DNA of 64,000 bases from Plumapathes pennacea (taxonomy: Eukaryota > Cnidaria > Anthozoa > Antipatharia > Myriopathidae), in the NCBI GenBank assembly GCA_964036295.1, contig OZ038463.1, positions 11,833,274 to 11,897,273 on the forward strand, in the 5' to 3' direction. A program made the translations under genes and the position numbers. Below are positions 12,167 through 35,661 of the stretch, one piece after another. The notes under the pieces were generated by a model. That model had not been told where the DNA came from and did not search any database. It saw only the letters and a program-made list of their open reading frames with translations. Position 1 is the first letter of the stretch, and each line of letters opens with the position of its first letter.

Positions 12167-13843
12167 TTCCCTCCGGAATTGTTTCTCCCGGCGTCCTTGG
12201 GTTGAAAGTTGAGACTTAAATTTATTATTTTATGAAAATCGGTTACAATCCACAATTAATTCTTAAACGGGATGAAAAACTGAAATTGGTTTGGAAAGCC
12301 TTGCCGGCCCCTTTTGTTTGTAAATGCAATCCGCGTCGCTATGCCTTAATATTTCCAGTTATAAATTGTCATGTTGGGCGGGATAAATAGAATGGTTGTA
12401 CATACATAGGAAGCAAGAACGTCATTTTTGTTCTACAGTTGATTAAACATTTGTCCCCACGGCAACATGAATTGCCATTCAAAATTTGTCAGACTTCGTC
12501 AGCATAGTTTTCATCCGTATTTTCCGGGGTACTACTCATGTACCGATCAATTCAAAACTCGCGCTTCCCCCCCCCGCTGGGAGGGGGGCATTTGCACTTT
12601 TCAATAGTTCCGATGGCCAAACTCCTCACTCTCGAGCCAAAACGACTGTTCTAATGCTCCGTTTCAAGGTTGAATTTAGTGGTCAAATGCCCCACCCCGG
12701 GAAAAAAAAAAAAAAAAAAAAAAAAACCTGGAAAACAGATAAACGTCTGACAAATCGACTTGTTTTTGTGAAAGTCGCGCCGCGTGCGAGCTCTATAGCG
12801 GTGAGTTGGCTAATATTATTTTTGTATCCAATGGTTTGAAGTAATTACGAGTAATTTGAAAGACTGAAGCAGATTTATAAGCTATAATATTAATACTTGG
12901 TAAAAGGGAAAAAAACTCGACAGGGAATTGACGGCCGGAATTGTTGACAAGAAACGCCCGCGACTCGATCCGACGCGCCGAGGGTAAAGTCGCTAACGTG
13001 TGGGAGGAACTAATGATTGTGGTTTACTCTACTGGAGTCATCTTGATTTTCATACTTATCTCAATAAAACAAAAACCCAAGGAGGGGTTAGCTCTTTTAT
13101 TGTTTACTGTTTTCGATTTGGACTCTTACAGGCCAAGGGAAAACTGCTTTAACTCACGAATTAATCGTCTCCAAATGTAAATGCATTGCCTTGATCTCGA
13201 TCAACTGAGGCAATTTGCTGTCATTTGCCGCTGCGTGGAGGTCATTTATACTTCACATCATCTTGATTCATCCCACCAGTGTCCCGTGAGCACACCGCAC
13301 TAGCCCATCCACACAACCAATCAGCACGGCGAAAGTTCTGCAATTAAATAATGCCGACAAGAAATTTACTTCGAACGAACGCCGAGAATTACAAGTACGG
13401 TTAAAGACGAGAGCACGACTACGTCAACATAAAAGAGACGAAAAAATTAGAACAGTGTAAGGAAGGTGAACAAGACAACTAGAACAAGCTATACAAAGTA
13501 AGAACCGAAAATAGAAAATACGGACAAGGAAATTAAAGACCTACAGAACAAGAGCAACGCGAGAGGAAGGGTTGTGGTACAAGTATCCCAAACTAGAATA
13601 AAACGAAAATAAGAAGCAGAAAGGTTGAAGAAGCAGAAGAACAAGAACAAGGAGAACTAAGTCATCACAGAAAGGGCAAACTAAAGACGACTAGCAACAA
13701 ACTGTGATGATTAAATATTTAACAAGAACACAAACAAGAACTTTCAGCTTTGTAGTTTTCATAGCAAGGACTGAGACGCACAGCTAGGGCTCATCTCAAG
13801 ATTTAAAAGAAACGAAAAAACAACTTCCATGCATCTACATCAC
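12165..13843. other. Gene-free interval with repeat-like and purine-rich sequence
   Basis: Contains a C/G-rich repeat-like block with an A26 run (12560-12726) and, at about 13340-13740, a 400-base stretch dominated by A and G on the plus strand (AAGAAC/AGAAGA-type words). No exon could be supported on either strand. I looked here for an exon 2 partner of the minus-strand signal-peptide exon at 13.9 kb and did not find one. Confidence 0.5.
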
Positions 13844-13951
13844 CTTTCTGTAGGATGTAAAATCTCTTTTTCCTTGACGTTGCCCCAAGTAGAACGGCTG
13901 AGCAATGGCGAACACAACAATAAGGACTACAAAGAAAAGGCCTCTCCTCAT
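13844..13951 (-). CDS. Candidate exon 1 of a small secreted peptide (orphan, minus strand)
   Basis: Reading minus from 13951, a 36-codon exon begins MRRGLFFVVLIVVFAIAQP, a convincing signal peptide, and continues with FYLGQRQGKRDFTSYRK. It ends at a GTGATG donor in phase 0. Length, the F-x-x-G start after the signal peptide, the KR pair and the phase-0 donor all resemble exon 1 of the other small peptide genes. No exon with the CX6C motif was found downstream on the minus strand, so this is an incomplete gene, a decayed copy, or a different small protein. Confidence 0.4.
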
Positions 13952-16235
13952 AATGAATAGCGACTTTCTGGTTACAGAAATTCCGGCGTTGGTTGTTTGT
14001 GCTGCTGATAGGGTTTCAAATGCTTCGTCCGATAAACTAACTCTTATGTCGCAAGATCGAGCAATATTTATCAAAAAAAGAGTGGCGCCCCAAAATCGCT
14101 GGCACACCCAACTTAAATAAACGGCCCAAGTATATTCACAGTGTGTAATAAAAGTTCGTGTGAAATGCAAATTGGGTACTTTTCACGTCGCACTGACAAT
14201 TGCGGAGCATCTTTAGTTACTGTCTAACACCTATTACCAATAGCAGCGAAGGTTGAATTTACCTAACACCAAAACTGTATGTATTAGATAGTCGAAAGTG
14301 ATTTTTTTTTCCTGAATTGCTACTTTGTTTTGTCATGTTTTTGTCATTGTTTGGTTCTGTTGTTGCTGTTTTTTGCTTGTTGGAGTTTACAACCACGTCT
14401 ATGGTATTGCGGACTTCGTTCGAGTTGTTTCAGTAAAATCAGTTGTATCACTACAAGCGGCTTTAGTCAAGCGGCTTGTTCGTCGTAAAAATAAATAAAT
14501 TTTTTAATTATTTAGAATCAGTAATAATAGAACTGATCACAGCTAATGAATGGTCATTCATAATAACCAACTTAAGTCACCATTAGAAATACTGCAGAGT
14601 TAATTTAAATTATGAATCAATAAGTTATACTGAATTATGCTTAATATACAGTCACAGAATTTTGTTAATGATTACGAAACCACGAGGCCGCTGAATCACA
14701 CTCATGTTCAAGTAAAGCGAGAACTCACGAAGTTAATATTCGTGTGAAGTGATTATCGTGAAAATTAGTAGTTTTGCTATGATCCGCAGTCATTTTTCTG
14801 AAGCAATAGTAAACCCTTTTTGACGAAACTAAGGAACCAAAGGGTATATTTAGTCACAAAGTAGTTTTAAAAATTAAAAACAATGAAATTAGTTTGGCAA
14901 GCATTGTCAGTTTGTTTTATATAGCCATGGCTTTATTTCCTAATTATACGTGTTCGTCAATCTATATAAGCTAATTGTGTGTTCACAGGAAACAAGAGCG
15001 TCAATCTTTCTACAGTTAATTGAAAACGTCCTCCCAATAGGTTTCCTCAGGAAAACAAATTTACTTTGAATTTACATCATAAACCACAAAATTTGCACAT
15101 GACTACTGAAAGTCGAACGATGAGTCGACTCTAATGTCTGCACATTTATATTTTTCTGAATCAATTTCATTGGTATTTTGGGGAAATTCTTGTGTAAATT
15201 CTAACAATACTGTTTGTACTACTTCATTTGTTTTCATCAAAATTAATAGACACCAAATCGAACTGAAACTTGCACTAGGCTACACGTGAAAATATGAACC
15301 TAACAGACGCACAGAAGAAAAGAATAAAAGAGAAACTGAACAAGAAAAAAGAAAAAAAGTTATGTAAAAGTTAAAGTAAAAAAATAATAGAAACAAGGAG
15401 AAAAATAAGAAAAACAAGTGGCAATATATTATAGACCGACCTTTTTTAAACCCCTGTTCAATCCCTTTCTATTTAATTGTTCTGGTTCCTGATCCGGTTT
15501 TGCGTCAGTGACGGTTTAAGTGGCGGCCGAATCAGCCCTCAATGAAGTTATTCATTTTTATACTCGATGCAACTGATCATGACTGAAGGACCACTGAGAC
15601 AAGACGTCGAAGCTATGTTCTTTAAATCCGCAGAGATGTTGCTTTATTTAATGTCACTTGTTTCGTCGCTGAACTTTTCGAACTAGAAACTATAACTCTT
15701 AATGGTTTGCCAGTTAACCTCCAAGTGACCAAAAATAATTCCTTCTGCAATATAATTAAGGATCTCATAGTCGGGAAAATTTCATTCGGGTTGTCCTCTA
15801 TTCAAAATGACTTTCCGCTAGCGGATAGAGCGAAGAAAAGAAAAGACAATAGATTAATATACAGAAGCGCCGGACACGATTTGTTCCGTTATATTACATG
15901 AAATTAAACTACTATGTATACAAAAAATCAACACCAGAATATTCGGCCTTTTGTGCCTCAAGAGGTTGAATGCCAAACATTAAGCTTTTGAATGGGGAGG
16001 AAATAGGCGCCATTTGTTCTTTGGAAGTCTTTGATTACGAGGTACTCCGTGAAGGATCGGTGAAATTCCATTGATATTGCTGTCATCCCGAAGGTAACAG
16101 GCCGGGAAAAATTTCAAGAGCATGGCGGTGTTAAATAGGCACAGAATTTGTGGCAAGGTCGCAGATTAGCATAGTCCCAGTCGACAAGTTTTTTTCAGTT
16201 TCTCTTGATCACTATAGTATTTTAATCACGAGGCA
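13952..16235. other. AT-rich intergenic DNA, nothing supported
   Basis: No exon, RNA gene or clear repeat family was recognised on either strand. The sequence is AT-rich with short A-rich runs around 15300-15420. Confidence 0.5.
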
Positions 16236-17312
16236 ATGATTGCGAGGTACTCTCACTTGCTTCTGGTACTTCTAGCCGTATTCAGCGCACTCGATCAAGT
16301 TAGGCAAACACGTGCTTTTACGGCCGGTGTTGGGAACATTGGAAAAAGGGCCCGCCGCAGCTACAAGGAGGTACGTACTATGAATAAATTTCAATCAAGA
16401 ATCAAAGCTTGTACCTTTTCGTGTGCAGAGCCAATATCAGTGTTTCCCACCTTGGTGTAAGTCAGCGAATGACACTGGCAAGGAAATTGAGTTTTTCTCG
16501 ATTGTCAGTCAGAGTTTGTGTAATAAATTAAGCCAATCAAACCTCTTTTGTTTTCAATTCGGAACCTCAAAACAATCTGCAAGTTTCACTGTGACTTGTG
16601 ACTTTTTGTCCAATTTTAATACTTTTAAAAGTTTAGAAATCAAAGCTACTATTATTTACTCCCTCATTTTATGACAATTATGTGTGGACATGGAAAACTA
16701 TCGAGTTCCTTGTTTTTTCATGTAGACCTGCAGTTTTGCTTGCCACTTGTTTGTGCACGGTTTTTATTTGAAACTATTGAGCGTTCAATACTGGTGTTTT
16801 GTTTGATTAACTCGAGTCAGTAGGCTAACAATCCAAGCAAATGCTTGCAAAGACTCGCTTAGTTCCAGAAACAGACATGTGTTTGGATTTTCAAATTATA
16901 TAGTCACCAAAAGGCTCCCTAAAAAATCAGTTGACGTTTTATAAAGTACATGGTGTGGCACGTTGTAGCACAATTCAGTGTCGCATAGTGGGGTACAGTA
17001 ACCAACTATATACCGGTATAACGCCATGTTGATAGGTAAACTTTTACGTTTATGGAAAGTTACTAATAACTGTATCGGTTATTTGAGTCGACCGAATGTT
17101 TAGATAACTCTATCTTTCGTTCGATGTTTCAGCTCGATCAACAGCTAGACAATATATGTTCCGTAGCAAAAGAGACTTGCAATCAACGAGAACAGAACGC
17201 AGCTGCCGCGAGGACAATGAGGACAGAATATGACCATAAAAGAATTGTTTCTAATACGAAACATGAACGAGCACAAGACAAGAGCCACCAGCACAGAGAG
17301 CCTCTGGAATGA
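16236..17312 (+). CDS. Small secreted CX6C peptide precursor, 104 aa (family member 2)
   Basis: Exons 16236-16370 and 17133-17312 (stop), phase-0 intron. Exon 1 (45 residues) has a signal peptide ending near residue 27, then FTAGVGNIGKR and a second basic patch ARRSYKE. Exon 2 begins LDQQLDNICSVAKETC, with the CX6C pair at 54 and 61. The tail is longer than in the other members, about 43 residues, and is rich in R, K, H, E and Q. The FTAG-x-GN block is nearly identical to member 1. This is the most divergent member in exon 2, where Q replaces the usual S before L. Function unknown. Confidence 0.72.
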
Positions 17313-17434
17313 ACAATAGGTGATGGCTTCGTTTACTCGCAAAAAGAAAAAAGAAAAAAGAAAAACAACAACAACAACAACAACAATCAAGAAGAAGAAG
17401 AAAACGAAGAGCGTGTTAATTTTGAGTGCAAAAT

Positions 17435-17440
17435 AATAAA
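17435..17440 (+). promoter_or_regulatory. Candidate polyadenylation signal of family member 2
   Basis: AATAAA about 120 bases after the stop at 17312, following a CAA-repeat and GAAGAA-rich stretch. Confidence 0.4.
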
Positions 17441-17504
17441 TATGTCAGTAGAGTCAATAGGGTCGAAGTTTGGTGCAGATCTCTCGCAGGCTTACGCTTG
17501 TCCT

Positions 17505-17646
17505 GGGTCCACCGGTTGTTCAAAGAGTGTACTATCCACCGGATAAATTCTTACCCAGCTGATAAAATAAGCTCAAATGTTAAAATTTATGCACTGGATA
17601 GGGAGTTATCCGTTTAATAGCGCTATCCACCCTTTGAACCGGACCC
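17505..17646. mobile_element. Short MITE
   Basis: GGGTCCACCGGTTGTTCAAAG at the left end is matched in inverted orientation by CTTTGAACCGGACCC at the right. CTATCCAC/GTGGATAG-type words repeat in both orientations inside. About 142 bp, non-coding. Confidence 0.65.
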
Positions 17647-17701
17647 TGGTCATGGGTCGCGGACTTTGATGTCGAGTGTCAATAATCACACGATAACAAC
17701 A

Positions 17702-17773
17702 CATGCGTCGAATATAATGTAAATTAGCTGAAACAATAGATTTTTGCAATTTGCATTATATTCGACGCGTATG
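17702..17773. repeat. Hairpin-forming inverted repeat
   Basis: Arms CATGCGTCGAATATAATG and its inverse (one extra base) flank about 34 bases. Probably a miniature foldback element. Confidence 0.65.
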
Positions 17774-18698
17774 AACTGCGCCGTTTGAAACAGGACTAAC
17801 TACAACAGGATGACGTTTCCCTTTATCAGAGAACTTTTACCCGTTTCACTCTCATATTTCTCTGGAATGCTAAATGCAAAAAATTAATAAATTTAATATT
17901 AAAACAAAACAAAAAAAAAAAAGGCGCCCAACAACAACATCAAAAAGGAAAACTATTGTATTGGAATACTTTCATTGTAGTGGTTACACCATGCATTACG
18001 CTTACATTACTCGACATTTCCTGAGTCCGACGTTTTCTAGGTCCAATTCGCCCGGGGTTTAGCCTTAGAAAACAGTGAAGCTCATTGAGAAAGATTGCTC
18101 GTACATCGCAAAACAATAAAATCCATCAGTAACTCAGGGCAAATTTAATGTTGATTAAAAATCCCCACACCGAATTGTCAGCCTTCAGACTATTAAAAAG
18201 TACCTACACCTACATGCACCAATAAATCACCCAAGAAAAGCCACTCAGATCCACACAGACCTACCCTGTCTCTACCTAAAAAATACAACTGAAGAGCGAA
18301 GACTACAAGGAAATCTAATTATTTACCGTAGACCTCACTGAAAGTACGGCGCCTTTGATCGGAAACCTCGTGATTGCGAGCAGTCGATCGAACTACCTGT
18401 AGTACAATTCTGTAGCTTTAGCATTGAGCAGTGTTGATTTTAATCACAAATTCAGAGTCGCGGTTTCGCTGTACAGTCAGCAAATTTAAAAAAAATAACT
18501 AATCGAATGCTACCGTGATATCCGAGTCTCCTTGGGTTAACATTATTTACTTTAGATTCGACAAAAAATTGAGAATTTTCTATTCTAACCAATAGCTGGA
18601 TATGAAATGTGGTCAAATTCCACAGTGATAACTAAAACGATTTAAAATGCTAATTACTAAATTTACCATGACCAGTCCAGAGTAACAGATTCCCACCA
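17774..18698. other. Gene-free interval before the 3' end of GPI
   Basis: No supported exon. It must contain the GPI 3' UTR (minus strand), but no clean AATAAA on the minus strand was seen just past the stop, so the cleavage site is undetermined. Confidence 0.4.
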
Positions 18699-29992
<11,294 letters not shown>

Positions 29993-30154
29993 GGTTAAAG
30001 ACGTTTCTCCTGAGGCTGCAGTGCAGAAAAACGATATTTGCTTATTGTGTCACACTGACTGCGCTTTGCAGATATTTCGACTGCAGGGACTGGATCCAGT
30101 GTAGGACCCAGGTTTACAAGAGTCACTCGGTTGCTTTTTCCGCGACACTGCGGG

Positions 30155-30590
30155 GTAGGCTTGGATAAATTCTGTCGGCATAATTTCGAGCATATTTCAC
30201 TCCTTCGGACAGCGAGCACTATGCCGGCATAATTCCGTGTTTTCAAGCATAATGTGAAAAACTCAGTAAGACAAAGCCATGCATTACAGTTAAAAGAAAA
30301 ATTAATAAAACAAATTCAAAATAAATCAAAAACATCTTGCGATTCGCCCAACATTTGCTAAACACGCCCGCATCACACGCTCTGAAGTCTGAAGTGCGCT
30401 ACTAACTCGGATAACCTGGCTCTCAGAAGCGCGGGATGCGCAGCTGCATATGGCTGGGGGCAAAACCATTTGCGCAAGAGACTGGGGCGAGGCTCGTCCG
30501 AGCATAATTTTGAGCATAATTCATGATTTTTACAAGCACTGCCGGCAGGCATAATTCGCCAATTTACGAGCATAATTTATCCAAGCCTAC
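30155..30590. mobile_element. MITE with GTAGGCTTGGATAAATT termini
   Basis: The left end GTAGGCTTGGATAAATT matches the inverse of the right end. GCATAATT words recur through the body. The hexamer TGCGGG sits directly outside both ends (30149-30154 and 30591-30596), a possible target duplication. It starts about 160 bases upstream of the GPI start codon. Confidence 0.75.
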
Positions 30591-31439
30591 TGCGGGGGTG
30601 GGGAAAAGAGCATGGGAACCAGAATGGAAATTTGCGGGCATATGCCCTGTTTTCCGTTCTTTTATGTCATATATTCACGACGCTAATGCAGTAGTATCGC
30701 CTTATTTGGAGACTCCAGGTGGGTCACCATCTCGAAATTTAATGTTCGTCTGTCAGTGAGTCAGTCAGACAGTCAGTCTGTCTGGCGTACGACTTTTTAG
30801 GCCAGGTGCCTAAGCAATAATTATCGATTAGCGTCTCCGCCAGTGTTTTTACTGACATTCGGAAGAAAAAAGATTTGAACGAAGCAACAACTGCACGTAA
30901 CTACGTTCACGAAAATGAATTTGAAAACTGGTAAACTTGAAACAGAACGGTCTCGCGAAGCTCGTCTTTGAAAGAGAAGGAAACAGGCACGGGCAAGGTG
31001 CCTGATACACCAAATACGTCTAGAGAAAAGACGACACACATGTTATAACCGACAGCATCATGAACGGAAGCGTGCCGAAGAAACGGCTCCGCAAAGGGAA
31101 CAGCGCTTGGAAGCAAATCGGGAGCTTCAGACGCCGTTTTGTGTTAAACTCGGATACTTATTCAGAAAGGACAAGCAACATAGGTCAGTCAGTAGAAATC
31201 GAACAATCACCGTGACAAATATATTCTATCCCGTATCTTGTAACTCGATCACTTCAAGAATGTAATGAAATCTGTGTACTGACCATTTTCCCTCAAAGTA
31301 TTGTTTTAATACGCTTCTGTTGCCAGTTTCGGCTACCGTATTCGCTCAGAGCAATCGGAACTTGGAGTCTTGAATGATTTAGTCGGATGTCTTAGTTTTT
31401 TTCTTTCAAGACTAAAACTGTAACAAATGCTGTAATCTG

Positions 31440-32060
31440 ACGCGCGGTGATTGCAGCGAGAATCGTTCACAAGCCCTTTGAAGTATGACTAGGTCTGAAG
31501 CCCGTGTATAACTTGAAGTAAACCGTTCAAGTTTTGCTTCAGTTCTAGGAGAAATCATGTTGTTTTGAGCGGGTTCACATACAAAACAATTCAAGCTCAT
31601 TAAAATGCATGCCTGAGTCTGGTGCATGCAGTCCAGAGTAAAAAAAAATTGCACAAGAAGCCTATTTAATTGCACTGCCAATGAATTCAAAATTGGAAAA
31701 TCAGTGTTCCTTTTTTCCCGTGTACTACAACAGCCGACCAACTTCAAAATTTAAGTATTAAATTTTGGGAACGTGCTTGGCAGACTATATGAATTAATTT
31801 GATGTGCCGACGTGGGAAATACGTACGCGTCACGCAATCGTCACTTTTCCCCTACTTTCATTTTATATTCTGGTCTCGACCCAACTCACGCCGCGAGCTC
31901 ACTGGCAACGCCAGTCTAATTTCAACTCACTTGACTTCCAAGAAAAGATTGAGTCAACATTTTGGTAAAACAAAGGCTGCTCTTGTTGAGCAGTACCAAA
32001 GTAAAAAGTTCAATCAATGGCAGAGCGAGGGGGAATCTGCGATTATCGTATTTCTAGTGG
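31440..32060. repeat. Dispersed repeat, copy A (inverted copy near 48.2-48.8 kb)
   Basis: Shares TGACTCAATCTTTTC-type, CGTGGGAAATACGT and CTTCAGACC-type stretches in inverted order with 48190-48770. Both copies contain decayed frames only. Confidence 0.65.
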
Positions 32061-32214
32061 CGCGAAAAGTGTCATTCAAGCAAAACACCATTTCCTAACT
32101 AATGATGCGGCTCTGCGTTTCATGTTTACGGCCCCTGCTGATTTTTAGGGACACAATTTGTCCCTAACCAGCGGGGACTCCAAACCTTTAGAAGGGTTTA
32201 GCTCCTTTGTGAGC

Positions 32215-32370
32215 ATAATTCAGAATTTTTACAAGTACTGCCGCCAGGCATAATTCGCCAATTTACGAGCATAATTTATCCAAGCCTACTGCGGGGGTGG
32301 GGAAAAAAGCATGAGAACCAGGATGGAAGTTTGCGCGCATATGCCCTGTTTTCCGTTCTTTTATGTCATA
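32215..32370. mobile_element. Truncated second copy of the 30.2-kb MITE plus flanking DNA
   Basis: GAGCATAATT...CCAAGCCTACTGCGGGGGTG and the following ~80 non-element bases (through TTTTATGTCATAT) match 30507-30670. Since flanking host sequence is duplicated too, this arose by segment duplication and not by separate insertion. Confidence 0.7.
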
Positions 32371-32539
32371 TGTTTCATACGTATATTTTTAACATTGGCT
32401 TAGAATTACAGTTATAATTTTTGTAATCATTGTGTAGACATATTTATATATCAGGGCACCTGCTGATAACATTTTTAAGCTGAAAGGTTCACTTGGAATA
32501 TATTACGGTTTCTATCTATCTCATCTCATCCTGCCATTA

Positions 32540-32571
<32 letters not shown>

Positions 32572-33687
32572 CCGACAAGCTGCGTCAAAACTTGATGCAT
32601 TGTCACTATGGCAATCCCAAATAATCCTTAACAAAAGTTATTTCGGCAATATTTACGTGAAGTGGCCAGACTATAGCGACTTCTATACATAGAAAACAGT
32701 CCAATATGTAACCTGCGTGCACATGTCGCAGAATAACGTGATAGTTACCTCGGCGTAACTGTTTTAAATGTCACGAATCTCTTTTTTGTTGAACTAAAGA
32801 GGCGGAAATTTCGCCTGAGCGTCTCTACAAGGAAAGTGAATTTCCCTTAATCTTTGTTTCAGGCCGGAAGTCAGTGGAATAGTGGTCGGGGTCACCTGTG
32901 AAAATTTTCTTGTTATCTGAAATGTCAAACATTTTTATCCGTGTATCTCCCTTCCCTTGCTTTACGAAATGTACTCGAAAATGCAGAGTACTCGATGACG
33001 TTTAGGCCTTTTCAGGGCGGTCAGTTCACATCAAAAGCCCGACGGAGTGCCAAATATTTTTTGTATCCAGGGATTGAAATTTAATATCAAAAACTCTTTA
33101 TATAATTCGGATAAATTTATTCCACAATACAAATTAGACGTGTATCTTCCTTTCAATAGGTATAGGGAGTTGGGCAACTGAGTATGTGTAGCTTAATCAG
33201 TACGTTAAAGAGCGCAATTTCTACACTGCAGTCATGTTCTGTGGCAATAGGAATCTATAGCATCAAAAGTTTCTGTATAAAAGTCGATCGGCACCTACGA
33301 GTCGCCTTTTTCTGCATTTATAAATAGATATAGCAGAGTCTTGTTTGGCTCCGTCTAAGAAAGCGAGGAGGTTCTGCTCGCAGGGTAGGATCATGCAAAA
33401 TCGGGACTGATTAAATGAAAGTTAGAGGAAGTATATTTATGAAAGTTTTCTAGCCTTCAAAGTTTGCCTTACTTGAACAGTGACGTCACTGTCAATCACA
33501 ATGTATTCTCTCCTTTGTACGTTACAGCTACCATTTTTCGACTAATATACCAGCACAAGGACCAAGTTTGATCCTTTGAAATTTGTATAACAGTAGAGGT
33601 AAAAAAATTAAGGCTGTGCTTCATACGAGTGAAGTAATACGATATATATATATGAGAAAGCACATATATATTAACTGCGGATAGAGA

Positions 33688-33866
33688 ATGGCAGTGAAAG
33701 TGACCTTTTCGCAGTTGTGGAGCAACTTAATCAGTTGCAAAGATAGCCCGCAAAAAAAATGGGTTCAATCGCCGTTGAAGCCCGGATCTTTTTCCGGGCT
33801 ATCTTTGCAACTGCTTAAGTTCAGCGCTTCAAGCATGCGAAGGTCACTTTCACTGTCACTAGTAAG
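33688..33866. mobile_element. Hairpin MITE, copy in block 1
   Basis: CAGTGAAAGTGACCTT and GTTGCAAAGATAGCCCG occur as an inverted pair around an unpaired centre. An orthologous copy lies at 36755-36930 in block 2, so insertion preceded that duplication. Confidence 0.75.
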
Positions 33867-34593
33867 TTGCAAAACGCAAGTGCATGCAAGAGTACTAATT
33901 GCTTTACCTTTCCTTTATCTATTCCTGAGCTACTCATCTGAAATTATTGAGCCTTGAGGTCTGCGATAAGGAGATATATCTGCCTAATGCTCATTTAGCC
34001 GTAAAGCATTCGCAAAGATCTTTCAAACGAACAAAATTTTGTAATCGGTTTTCACTGAGTTGACCCTTCATGTAGAAGGGGCATGTAAAATGTTTAGATT
34101 TTGTTTATTAATTTATGGCGGACCCCATGACGTACCACACGATACAGTCTGAGCTAAGTACGAGTGTTTTAATGATGAAAGATAACAGGAATTAGGGATG
34201 ATAAAGGACCATCACAGAAAAAATCATCCTAACGCATTAATATCATAACATGTTAATGTTGTTCTTATCTTGAGAGCTCTTTAGGTGGGCATTAAGTACT
34301 AAGTATGAACGCTATACTTCCTTAGTGTATGCCCCCGTACTTATGCATTACTCTCAAGTCATGTATTTGTTAATAATAAAGTGCACTTATATTATTATAT
34401 CTTTTTGAAGCAGAGTACGCAGCCATACACAGCAGCAGCATTAAGAGAGTTCGGTGGGAGAAATCAGTTCCGGCTCTAAACCATATGCCACTGGAACAAA
34501 AAAAAAAAAAAAAAAAACTTAAACCATGAAGACCAATAACAGGAAGCGCAGTGACGAAGTTGATAAGATTATTTTGCTGGCGGCAATTTAGCA

Positions 34594-34602
34594 CATAATA
34601 GG
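34594..34602 (+). promoter_or_regulatory. Degenerate TATA-like site, family member 3
   Basis: CATAATAGG occupies the position where block 2 has CATAAAAGG and block 3 has TATATAAAAG, about 110 bases before the ATG. The rest of the proximal promoter (GAGAACCGTGTCAGTAAAAC) is conserved in all three blocks. Confidence 0.4.
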
Positions 34603-34705
34603 GGCACCTTTTGAGAACCGTGTCAGTAAAACCGAGAAACGAAGGTGATACAAACTGATCCACAGAAATTCTACTTAGCCAAGTGCGAGTCCAACTAGAC
34701 TCAAG

Positions 34706-35661
34706 ATGAATTTCAAGACGCCGACTGTTTTCCTTATAGCGGTATTGTTTCTGGCAGTTCTTTCTCAAAGCGACGCCTTTGGTCCAGGATTTGGATCAAA
34801 GCATGGAAGAGCTCTACGAAATCAGGTAATTGTCATGAGTTTCAGTGTCGCGGGTATAGGCGGAGTGGACAAAGTTTCGCCTAATAATATGAAGATTTGT
34901 TCCATCATGTAACACGTCCTGGGGTTACTATTTGTGTAATTAGTTTTTAAACAAACTTAAAGAAGGCGAGAAATTTAATAAATTTCCACTGGTTTGCCGT
35001 GGTGTGGTGTTTCCGACGATACATTTAATAAATTGGAGGCGAAGCGCCTCGTGAGTCCACAACATTTTGACCATGTGATGGCGTAAATCGTGGTAAATAA
35101 GAGTCCACACCACGGCAAACCAGTGGAAATTTGTTTTTTACCACACTATTTAGAAATATACAAGAATATTTTGCTGTAGTTCGTTGCAAAACGTGACACG
35201 CTGGCGTCACATCGTTGTCTGGACTCTTATTTACCACGGTTAATCGACCAATCAGAGAGCGAGAAACTAGTGTGTTGTGGTAAAAAACAAATTTCCACTG
35301 GTTTGCAGTGGTGTGGACTCTTATTTACCACACGATTTACGTCATCACATGGTCAAAATGTTGTGGACTCACGAGGCGCTTCGCTTCCAATTTATTAAAT
35401 GTATCGTCGGAAACTAGAACTATGTAACTGATTTAAACTCTCGCCGCATTATTTTCCTACAATTATTGAGAAAATTTCAGTATTCTGAGCGCTCATTAGA
35501 GTATTTGTTTTTTTTCTCGTGTCAACTTTGAATAGGATTCTTCCAGTTTGGAAGCCCTCTGTCAAGCTGCACGGTCTGTTTGTAGTCATCCAGGAGTCAG
35601 ACGGCGGGACGAGAAGAAAACGGAAGAACAAGACAAAAACCTGCCATGGAGTACAAAATAA
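34706..35661 (+). CDS. Small secreted CX6C peptide precursor, 81 aa (family member 3)
   Basis: Exons 34706-34825 and 35536-35661 (stop), phase-0 intron. Exon 1 (40 residues): signal peptide with core VFLIAVLFLAVLSQSDA, then FGPGFGSKHGRALRNQ. Exon 2: DSSSLEALCQAARSVC with CX6C at 49 and 56, then HPGVRRRDEKK, a basic cluster, and an acidic or polar tail ending LPWSTK. Nearly identical to member 4 (81 aa). The proteins differ at only a few positions, so both frames look maintained. The intron holds a foldback element (34975-35415) that member 4 lacks. Function unknown; the RRR/KK cluster could be a protease site or a binding patch. Confidence 0.82.
34975..35415. mobile_element. Foldback element in the intron of family member 3
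   Basis: About 125-base inverted arms (35009-35132 and 35287-35413), each carrying CCGACGATACATTTAATAAA, GAAGCGCCTCG and CACTGGTTTGC words, flank a core matching the GPI-intron element at 24545-24905. A further AAATTTCCACTGGTTTGCCG fragment lies at the left edge. Absent from blocks 2 and 3, so it inserted after duplication. Confidence 0.8.

Larger units (their letters stand above)
29993..33593. other. Upstream of GPI: repeats, no supported gene
   Basis: Contains the GPI promoter side (undefined), the 30155-30590 MITE and a partial second copy near 32215-32370, and a segment at about 30700-32060 that recurs in inverted orientation near 48190-48850. A T run of about 30 bases lies at 32541-32570. 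Open frames such as 31412-31747 are not shared as protein between the repeat copies, so I treat them as chance. Confidence 0.55.
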
